Source of the DNA: Mycoplasmatota bacterium
GTDB lineage: Bacteria; Bacillota_I; Bacilli_A; RF39; UBA660
Assembly (NCBI GenBank): GCA_012512795.1
Contig: JAAZDL010000145.1
Location: forward strand, 1 to 6,467
Reading direction: 5' to 3'
Length of the DNA stretch: 6,467 bases
Part shown: positions 1-4,403 of the stretch, piece after piece
Layout of the letters: each line of letters starts with the position of its first letter
Numbering within the stretch: the first letter of the stretch is position 1
The notes under the pieces: generated by a model
The model's input: the letters and a program-made list of their open reading frames with translations, nothing else
Told to the model about the DNA's origin: nothing
Databases searched by the model: none
Translations under genes and position numbers: made by a program

Positions 1-1
1 A

Positions 2-112
2 AACTATACCGTTATGCACTTAGATAAAATTATGGAAGGTGAAATAGAAGAAGTTATTCAAGCTTTAATAGCTGAAGATGAAAAAAGAAAACTTGGGGAA
101 CATAATGATTAA
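2..112 (+). CDS. prfA: Peptide chain release factor 1, C-terminal end (5' part outside window)
   Basis: The last 36 codons of an open frame run in from the left edge and end at TAA (110-112). The translated tail contains LDKIMEGEIEEVIQALIAED followed by a lysine-rich KRKLGEHND end. This matches the usual release factor 1 C-terminus, where a 'LD.im.G.l.ei..aLi.ed...kL' helix closes the protein. Release factor 1 recognises UAA and UAG in the ribosomal A site and triggers peptide release. The GGQ loop and the PxT codon-recognition motif lie outside the window, so they cannot be checked. The identification is strengthened by the directly overlapping prmC, whose product methylates the GGQ glutamine of release factors; the prfA-prmC pair is a conserved bacterial arrangement. 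All complete stops in this window are TAA, one of the codons this factor reads. Confidence 0.88.
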   Translation, partial: NYTVMHLDKIMEGEIEEVIQALIAEDEKRKLGEHND

Positions 113-851
113 TAAAATTATTGAATTAGGTTTTTCTAAACTCGAAGCTAATGAGTTATTAAGTAAAAGTAAAAATATTGAAAAAGACTATTCATTACTT
201 TTAAAAGGATATCCTATTCAATATTTAATTGGTAATGTCAATTTTTATGGATATAAAATAAATGTTAATAAAAATGTTTTAATACCTAGATATGAAACTG
301 AGGGATTAGTTGAAAAAACAATAATTTATATAAATGAAATGTTTAAGACACAAAAACTTGATGTATTAGATTTATGTACTGGAAGTGGAGCAATAGCAAT
401 AGTTTTAAAATCTAAATTAAAAAACTCTACAATAACTGCTAGCGATATTTCTAAAAAAGCATTAGAAGTAAGTAAAATTAATGCAAAAGAAAATAATGTT
501 AATATAACTTTTATTCAGAGTGATTTACTTAATAATATTAATGATAAGTATGATGTTATAATAAGTAACCCACCATATATTTCAGAAGATGAAGAAATTA
601 TGGAAATTGTAAGAAAACATGAACCGCATCAAGCCCTATATGCTAGTGATAATGGATTATATTTTTATAAAAATATAATAAATGATTCGAAAAAAAACTT
701 AAATAAAAAGTTTATAATAGCTTTAGAAATAGGTTGTGATCAAGGCAATTCTGTAAAAGAGTATGCAAAATTAAAATATCCTTCTTCTAAAATCATAATC
801 GAAAAAGATTTAAGTAATAAAGATAGATATGTATTCATTATAAATAATTAA
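105..851 (+). CDS. prmC: Release factor glutamine methyltransferase PrmC (HemK)
   Basis: SAM-dependent N5-glutamine methyltransferase that modifies the GGQ glutamine of release factors in the cytoplasm. From the ATG at 105 the protein has 248 residues. Seen: PRYETEGLVE (61-70), the SAM-binding loop DLCTGSGAIAI (89-99), the acidic strand end ASDIS (112-116), the diagnostic NPPY (155-158), LEIGCDQG (207-214) and a closing KDLSNKDRYV. I chose 105 because GGGGAA (95-100) sits 4-5 bases upstream and the ATGATTAA overlap with the prfA stop is typical translational coupling. An in-frame ATG at 78 would add nine residues but lacks a good ribosome binding site. The family usually has about 270-290 residues. 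The shortage is in the N-terminal helical region, where only about 34 residues precede GYPIQYLIG. The catalytic domain looks complete, so function is very likely retained. A terminator follows 13 bases after the stop. Confidence 0.95.
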   Translation: MINKIIELGFSKLEANELLSKSKNIEKDYSLLLKGYPIQYLIGNVNFYGYKINVNKNVLIPRYETEGLVEKTIIYINEMFKTQKLDVLDLCTGSGAIAIVLKSKLKNSTITASDISKKALEVSKINAKENNVNITFIQSDLLNNINDKYDVIISNPPYISEDEEIMEIVRKHEPHQALYASDNGLYFYKNIINDSKKNLNKKFIIALEIGCDQGNSVKEYAKLKYPSSKIIIEKDLSNKDRYVFIINN

Positions 852-864
852 TATTAATGTAACT

Positions 865-892
865 AAAAGGCGTCTTTAAAAACGCTTTTTTT
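865..892 (+). terminator. Intrinsic terminator of the prfA-prmC unit
   Basis: AAAAGGCGT (865-873) pairs with ACGCTTTTT (882-890) around an 8-base loop, with one G-U pair and a GCGT/ACGC core. The right arm runs into seven consecutive T (886-892). It starts 13 bases after the prmC stop and precedes the murA promoter, so it most likely separates the two units. Confidence 0.8.
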
Positions 893-924
893 ATGTAAAA
901 TAAATGCTTAAATCCCGTATTTTA

Positions 925-953
925 TTGATTATATGTTGTAGTAATAGTATATT
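925..953 (+). promoter_or_regulatory. Predicted sigma-A promoter of murA
   Basis: TTGATT (925-930) and TATATT (948-953) are separated by exactly 17 bases. Transcription would start near 960, giving a leader of about 20 bases that contains the murA ribosome binding site AGGTGG (972-977). It lies just after the prmC terminator. AT-rich DNA gives chance -10 boxes, but spacing and position support this one. Confidence 0.6.
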
Positions 954-980
954 ATTAGTAGAAGGGTTATTAGGTGGATT

Positions 981-2234
981 ATGTCAAGAATGATAATTAA
1001 TGGAAAGAATCCATTAAGTGGTGAAATAAAAGTAAGCGGAGCAAAAAATAGTGCAGTTGCTCTAATACCTACTGCTGTGCTAGCAAAAACAAAAACAGTA
1101 ATATATAATGTACCAGAAATAAGTGATATTGAATATTTAATACAAATAATGGAAATGTTAAATTGCAAAATAGAACATAAAGACGAAACACTATATATTG
1201 ATTCATCAAATTTAATAAACAAACCTATTCCGGAAGAGTTAAGTGTTCAAATGAGAGCTTCTTATTATTACATGGGAGCATTGTTAGCTAAATTCCATAG
1301 AGTTGAGATTTCTTTTCCTGGAGGATGTAATATAGGAGCTAGACCAATTTATATCCATATAAAAGGATTTGAAGAATTAGGAGCTAAAGTAGAAATAATT
1401 AAAAATAGATATATAATAACTGCAGAAAAGTTAGTTGGTAAAAAGATATATTTTGATTTTCCTAGTGTAGGAGCAACTATTAATGTTATGTTGGCAGCAA
1501 TGGGAGCAGAAGGGACCACAGTTATTGAAAATGCAGCAATGGAGCCGGAAATTGTAAATGTTGCATCATTTTTAATGAATATGGGAGCTAAGATAAGAGG
1601 GGCAGGAACTAAAAAAATTGAAATAGAAGGAAATAATAATTTAGACAATGGTATTATAGAAGTTTTTCCTGATAGAATTGAAGCAGGCACTTATGTGATA
1701 ATTGGAGCTTTACTTGGAAGTCCTTTAAAAATAAACGGTGTTATCAAAGAACATATAGAAGCTTTACTTATGAAATTAAAAGAAATAGGTGTTGAGTACA
1801 CATTAGTAAAAGATTCTGTTATTGTAAATAAATGCGAAAATATCAAACCAACAAATATAAAAACATTGGTTTTTCCAGGATTTCCAACTGATCTTCAGCA
1901 ACCAATGACTACACTTCTTACTCAAGCTCAAGGTAAGTCTATCGTAGAAGAAACACTATATGAAAATAGATTTCAAAATACTTATGATTTAAATAACATG
2001 GGAGCTCTAACTAGTATAATTAGCATGAGTAAACTAGAGATAGATGGACCAAGAGTTTTAAAAGGGAAAAATGTAATTGCTAGAGATTTAAGAGGCGGAG
2101 CTTCATTATTGATAGCCGGTTTAATAGCTGAAGGTGTAACAAAAATTGATAATTGTGAAGTTATATTAAGAGGATATGGAGATGTTGTCAACAAATTAAA
2201 TTCAGCAGGAGCAAAAATAGAAATAATAGAGTAA
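981..2234 (+). CDS. murA: UDP-N-acetylglucosamine 1-carboxyvinyltransferase MurA
   Basis: Transfers enolpyruvate from phosphoenolpyruvate to UDP-GlcNAc, the first committed step of peptidoglycan precursor synthesis in the cytosol; this is the step blocked by fosfomycin. The 417-residue length matches the family, and the EPSP synthase-like two-lobed repeat is evident. Seen: GAKNSA with Lys22-Asn23; catalytic-loop Cys116 in GGCNIGARP (a cysteine, so of the fosfomycin-sensitive type rather than the aspartate variant); FPTDLQ with Asp304 as the expected general base; YENRF (328-331 region); Arg371 in DLRGGAS; Arg397 in ILRGYG. The match to Escherichia coli numbering at Lys22, Arg371 and Arg397 supports the ATG at 981. 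AGGTGG ends three bases before that ATG, which is close; an ATG at 990 would also be in frame. No clear terminator follows, so some transcripts may continue into rpmE. The presence of MurA argues against a wall-less Mollicute. Confidence 0.97.
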   Translation: MSRMIINGKNPLSGEIKVSGAKNSAVALIPTAVLAKTKTVIYNVPEISDIEYLIQIMEMLNCKIEHKDETLYIDSSNLINKPIPEELSVQMRASYYYMGALLAKFHRVEISFPGGCNIGARPIYIHIKGFEELGAKVEIIKNRYIITAEKLVGKKIYFDFPSVGATINVMLAAMGAEGTTVIENAAMEPEIVNVASFLMNMGAKIRGAGTKKIEIEGNNNLDNGIIEVFPDRIEAGTYVIIGALLGSPLKINGVIKEHIEALLMKLKEIGVEYTLVKDSVIVNKCENIKPTNIKTLVFPGFPTDLQQPMTTLLTQAQGKSIVEETLYENRFQNTYDLNNMGALTSIISMSKLEIDGPRVLKGKNVIARDLRGGASLLIAGLIAEGVTKIDNCEVILRGYGDVVNKLNSAGAKIEIIE

Positions 2235-2271
2235 TTTAATTATATACAAAACGATTTAAAATAAATATTGC

Positions 2272-2300
2272 TTGATTTTATATATAAAAGTATGTATAAT
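2272..2300 (+). promoter_or_regulatory. Predicted strong sigma-A promoter of rpmE
   Basis: TTGATT (2272-2277) and a consensus TATAAT (2295-2300) are 17 bases apart. Transcription would start near 2307, leaving about 49 bases of leader before the rpmE ATG. This is the best consensus match in the window apart from the promoter at 2845-2873, as expected for a ribosomal protein gene. Confidence 0.75.
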
Positions 2301-2309
2301 ACTCAATGA

Positions 2310-2348
2310 AGTTATTTCTATAACTGTTAATTGGTTATGGCGAGGAGG
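2310..2348 (+). promoter_or_regulatory. Structured rpmE leader with two mutually exclusive hairpins (candidate)
   Basis: AGTTAT (2310-2315) pairs perfectly with ATAACT (2320-2325) over a TTCT loop. The same right arm can instead pair in CTATAAC (2318-2324) with GTTATGG (2334-2340), including one G-U pair. That second hairpin would end two bases before AGGAGG (2343-2348). Alternative pairing just upstream of a ribosome binding site is the layout expected of a ribosomal-protein autoregulatory leader. Stems are short and AT-rich, so chance is possible, and I cannot tell whether this matches any described L31 leader family. Confidence 0.4.
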
Positions 2349-2355
2349 ATAAAAT

Positions 2356-2556
2356 ATGAAAAAGGGAGTGCATCCAGAATTTAAAGTTTGTAAAGTAAAA
2401 TGTGCTTGCGGAAATGAATTTGAAGTTAAATCAACAAAAAGTGAATTACAATTAGAAACATGTAACAAATGTCATTCATTTTATACAGGTAAATTTAAAA
2501 CAACAAAAACTGGAACAGTTCAAAAATTTAAAGATAAATATGGAATCACTGACTAA
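2356..2556 (+). CDS. rpmE: 50S ribosomal protein L31, zinc-binding type
   Basis: Large-subunit protein bL31, which bridges the 50S central protuberance and the 30S head. The protein has 66 residues and starts MKKGVHPEF, the family signature. Zinc ligands are present as CxC (Cys16, Cys18, in CACGNEFE) and CxxC (Cys36, Cys39, in CNKCHSFYTG), so this is the zinc-containing form rather than the cysteine-free paralogue made under zinc starvation. AGGAGG (2343-2348) lies seven bases before the ATG, the strongest ribosome binding site in the window. The family usually ends near KYG; here ITD follows, encoded by the left arm of the downstream terminator. The gene has its own promoter and a possible regulatory leader. 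Confidence 0.97.
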   Translation: MKKGVHPEFKVCKVKCACGNEFEVKSTKSELQLETCNKCHSFYTGKFKTTKTGTVQKFKDKYGITD

Positions 2557-2568
2557 CAGTGATTTTTT
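2544..2568 (+). terminator. Intrinsic terminator containing the rpmE stop codon in its loop
   Basis: AATCACTG (2544-2551) pairs perfectly with CAGTGATT (2557-2564) over ACTAA (2552-2556), followed by T through 2568. The last rpmE sense codons make up the left arm and the TAA is in the loop. The ribosome binding site of the next gene starts at 2569, directly after the T tract, so termination would cut the message just before that site. Confidence 0.85.
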
Positions 2569-2577
2569 GGTGAGATT

Positions 2578-2844
2578 ATGAAATTAAAAAGTGAAAATAT
2601 TAATATTAATGATTTAATTGATCAAAAATATATGCATAAAGAAATAAAAAAAGATATGTTTTTAACAGAATATCAAATTGAGGTTTTGGATAAATATAAT
2701 ATTAATCCTTATAATTTTTCATCAATTAAAGAGATTATATTTGAAATAGACAGTTTGTTAGATGATTGTTACGAAGTAGAAGAGTTAGAAAATGTGTTAA
2801 AAGAAATAGAAGAATTTAATTATTATGCAAATACAAACAAGTAA
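2578..2844 (+). CDS. Small acidic, probably helical protein of unknown function
   Basis: Predicted 88-residue cytoplasmic protein with no signal peptide or membrane segment; I do not recognise a named family. It appears mostly helical: an N-terminal charged stretch, a middle with TEYQIEVLDKYNINPYNFSS, and an acidic C-terminal helix with EVEELENVLKEIEEF. It has one cysteine and many Glu, Asp and Lys residues, without a helix-turn-helix, zinc-binding or nucleotide-binding motif. GGTGAG (2569-2574) sits three to four bases before the ATG, and codon use resembles the neighbours, so it is likely translated. No promoter is apparent between rpmE and this gene. Expression would then depend on RNA polymerase reading through the rpmE terminator, which should keep it well below L31. 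The position suggests a conserved rpmE companion, but a role in translation would be a guess. Confidence 0.75.
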   Translation: MKLKSENININDLIDQKYMHKEIKKDMFLTEYQIEVLDKYNINPYNFSSIKEIIFEIDSLLDDCYEVEELENVLKEIEEFNYYANTNK

Positions 2845-2865
2845 TTGAAATATTGTTTGTTTTTT
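2833..2865 (+). terminator. Weak candidate terminator after the 88-residue gene
   Basis: ACAAACAA (2833-2840) pairs perfectly with TTGTTTGT (2853-2860) across a 12-base loop, followed by five T (2861-2865). Only two of eight pairs are G-C and the loop is long, so the hairpin is weak. The left arm is the end of the preceding coding region, its TAA (2842-2844) lies in the loop, and the loop also holds the -35 box of the next promoter. Confidence 0.4.
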
Positions 2866-2873
2866 GTTATGAT
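2845..2873 (+). promoter_or_regulatory. Predicted extended -10 promoter; start point falls on the next ATG
   Basis: TTGAAA (2845-2850) and TATGAT (2868-2873) are exactly 17 bases apart, with TGT at 2865-2867 making an extended -10. Seven bases after the -10 is the A of the ATG at 2880. The predicted message would therefore have little or no leader, which fits the missing ribosome binding site of the gene it drives. Confidence 0.6.
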
Positions 2874-2879
2874 GATAGC

Positions 2880-3668
2880 ATGAAAAATAGTAAAATAATA
2901 ATTATGTTTTTTATATTGTTTACTCTTTTTATATATTTAGTATTTAATGTTTTCAATTTTTCCTCTATAGACAAAAAAGTAACTAACAATACGTGGTACA
3001 GATATGATAGGATTGCTGGTTATTATGAAATACTAAATATAAACGAAGATTCTTTTAGCTATAATATTTCACAATCTTTAGATGAAAATAACTATATCAA
3101 TTGCTCGCGATACACTTTTAATGCATCGAGTCAAACATTAAAACTGGATTGTAAAAAAAATATAAGAGTAGCATATGTAGATGATAAAAAACTAGTTTTA
3201 TTTTTTGAAAATGAAGAAAAAGTATTTTTTACTGATATTAATAATAGTTTAAATTATGAATTTGAATCATATTTCAAACTAAGTGTGGCTGAATACAGTG
3301 ATAATAAATCACATGTTAAAAATCTTGTAAAAGTCAATAAAAGTAAACTATATGAAATATATAACGATAAAGAAGAGTCTTTAGTTGCTATGATTGGTAA
3401 TAATTGTATTAATGTTGACTGTATTTTGTTTATGGATATTTTAGAACAATGGATAGCACTTACTGAGAATGTATACTTTATAGATTCAACTACTTTAACA
3501 GAAAAAGATTCAATAAGTTTTAATAAATTAAATAGTAACTTTAGTAAAAATATTGATGATTACAATTTAAGTTATCCGTTAATATTTAGGATTAAAAATA
3601 AAGTTGTTTTAGAACAATTTGAAATTAAATGTACTGGTTTTAATTGTTCTAAGTATAAGATAAACTAA
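2880..3668 (+). CDS. Membrane-anchored extracytoplasmic protein with thioredoxin-like C-terminal domain (putative)
   Basis: The 262-residue protein starts MKNSK, followed by one hydrophobic segment (about 6-26) and no lipobox, so it is probably a signal anchor with the rest outside the membrane. Residues about 35-150 look beta-rich, with alternating strands such as TWYRYDRIAGYYEIL and KLVLFFENEEKVFF, and carry Cys75 and Cys91. Residues about 155-250 resemble a thioredoxin fold: strand SLVAMIG, then CINVDC (176-181) where CxxC is normally found, a helix, strand VYFIDS, and YPLIFRIKNKVV, which looks like the cis-proline strand. A second CX4C (251-256) ends the protein. All six cysteines are outside the membrane segment, suggesting disulfides. 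The fold is my inference; the spacing is not the classical redox CxxC. A TTG at 2853 could extend the frame by nine residues, but neither start has a ribosome binding site. One arginine is the rare codon CGA. Confidence 0.78.
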   Translation: MKNSKIIIMFFILFTLFIYLVFNVFNFSSIDKKVTNNTWYRYDRIAGYYEILNINEDSFSYNISQSLDENNYINCSRYTFNASSQTLKLDCKKNIRVAYVDDKKLVLFFENEEKVFFTDINNSLNYEFESYFKLSVAEYSDNKSHVKNLVKVNKSKLYEIYNDKEESLVAMIGNNCINVDCILFMDILEQWIALTENVYFIDSTTLTEKDSISFNKLNSNFSKNIDDYNLSYPLIFRIKNKVVLEQFEIKCTGFNCSKYKIN

Positions 3669-3682
3669 TTTTTAATTAAAGA

Positions 3683-3720
3683 CACAAACATTTCACTAAT
3701 TATTCACTATATGATATTAT
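3683..3720 (+). promoter_or_regulatory. Promoter of the two-component operon with 11-bp direct repeats
   Basis: TTCACT (3692-3697) and TATTAT (3715-3720) are 17 bases apart, with TGA (3712-3714) giving an extended -10. TTCACTA occurs at 3692-3698 and again at 3703-3709, exactly 11 bases apart, and a partial third copy sharing CAC begins at 3681. Tandem direct repeats with 11-base period are the usual binding pattern of OmpR/PhoB-family regulators, and such a regulator is encoded immediately downstream. Autoregulation is therefore likely, though not demonstrated. Confidence 0.5.
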
Positions 3721-3743
3721 ATTATTTACAAGAGGTGATTATT

Positions 3744-4403
3744 GTGAAAGTTTTAATAGTGGATGATGAAAAATTAATAAGAGATGTAATAAAAGAATAT
3801 TGTATTGGAAATAAATTTGATGTATTAGAAGCTGAAAATGGTATAGAAGCTATAGAAAAAGCTAATGAGGCTGATATAATAATTATGGATATAATGATGC
3901 CAAAAATGGATGGCTTTTCAGCATATAAAAAGATAAAAGAAAAATATAATGTACCTACAATAATCTTATCTGCAAGAACTGAAGAATATGATATTTTAGC
4001 AGGCTTTGATTTAGGAATTGATGATTATATAACAAAACCGTTTAGTCCGAAAGAATTAATGGCAAGAATTAATGCTGTTATTAAAAGATATAAAGGAGAA
4101 GATGATTTTTTTGTATACGAAAAACTAAAAGTAGATTTTTTAGGTCATTGTGCATATATAGATGAAAAATTATTACCTTTAACACCAAAAGAATATGATT
4201 TATTAGTATACTTTATAAATAATAAAGGTATAGCTTTGTCAAGGGAACAGTTATTAAATAATATATGGAATTATGATTATTTTGGTAATGATAGAACAAT
4301 AGATACACATATAAAAATGCTAAGAAATAATTTAGGAGAATACAGAGATTTAATAACAACAGTAAGAGGAATGGGGTATAAATTTGAAATTAAGAAATTA
4401 TAA
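3744..4403 (+). CDS. OmpR/PhoB-family response regulator
   Basis: Cytoplasmic DNA-binding partner of the adjacent sensor kinase. I start it at GTG 3744 (219 residues): AGAGGTGATT (3731-3740) gives a good ribosome binding site, and translation begins directly with VKVLIVDDE, as receiver domains do. An ATG at 3711 would add 11 residues overlapping the -10 region. The receiver domain (1-115) has Asp7-Asp8, phospho-acceptor Asp49 in IIMDIMMPKMDG, Ser76 in LSARTE and Lys98 in TKPFSPKEL. The winged-helix domain (about 125-217) has LTPKEYDLLVYF, SREQLLNNIW, the recognition-helix region DRTIDTHIKMLRNNL and the wing TTVRGMGYKFE. All residues needed for phosphorylation are present. The target genes cannot be read from sequence; direct repeats in its own promoter suggest self-regulation, and the envelope protein upstream and hydrogenase downstream are candidates. 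Confidence 0.95.
   Translation: MKVLIVDDEKLIRDVIKEYCIGNKFDVLEAENGIEAIEKANEADIIIMDIMMPKMDGFSAYKKIKEKYNVPTIILSARTEEYDILAGFDLGIDDYITKPFSPKELMARINAVIKRYKGEDDFFVYEKLKVDFLGHCAYIDEKLLPLTPKEYDLLVYFINNKGIALSREQLLNNIWNYDYFGNDRTIDTHIKMLRNNLGEYRDLITTVRGMGYKFEIKKL

Noticed and set aside
929..1690. Open frames on the - strand opposite murA (929-1222 and 1349-1690)
   Set aside because: They mirror a well-supported murA gene, have no ribosome binding site or recognisable motif, and show the hydrophobic low-complexity composition expected of antisense frames in AT-rich DNA.
2235..2271. Possible terminator after murA
   Set aside because: No hairpin with a following T tract could be found in this gap; only scattered A and T runs.
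1982..2468. Short - strand frames opposite the murA end and rpmE (1982-2194, 2256-2468)
   Set aside because: Both overlap certain coding sequence in antisense, lack initiation signals, and the second would cover the rpmE promoter and leader.
2853..2879. TTG start at 2853 for the anchored protein
   Set aside because: It has no ribosome binding site, lies inside the predicted promoter and hairpin, and the ATG at 2880 gives a typical signal-anchor N-terminus.
2880..2960. Lipoprotein signal peptide in the anchored protein
   Set aside because: The hydrophobic segment is not followed by a lipobox cysteine; the first cysteine is at residue 75.
3669..3681. TTTAATTAAA palindrome after the anchored protein as a terminator
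   Set aside because: Too short, no loop when folded, and not followed by a T tract, so no terminator can be supported there.
3711..3743. ATG at 3711 as start of the response regulator
   Set aside because: It would overlap the predicted -10 box and add residues before the receiver domain's first strand; GTG 3744 has a good ribosome binding site.
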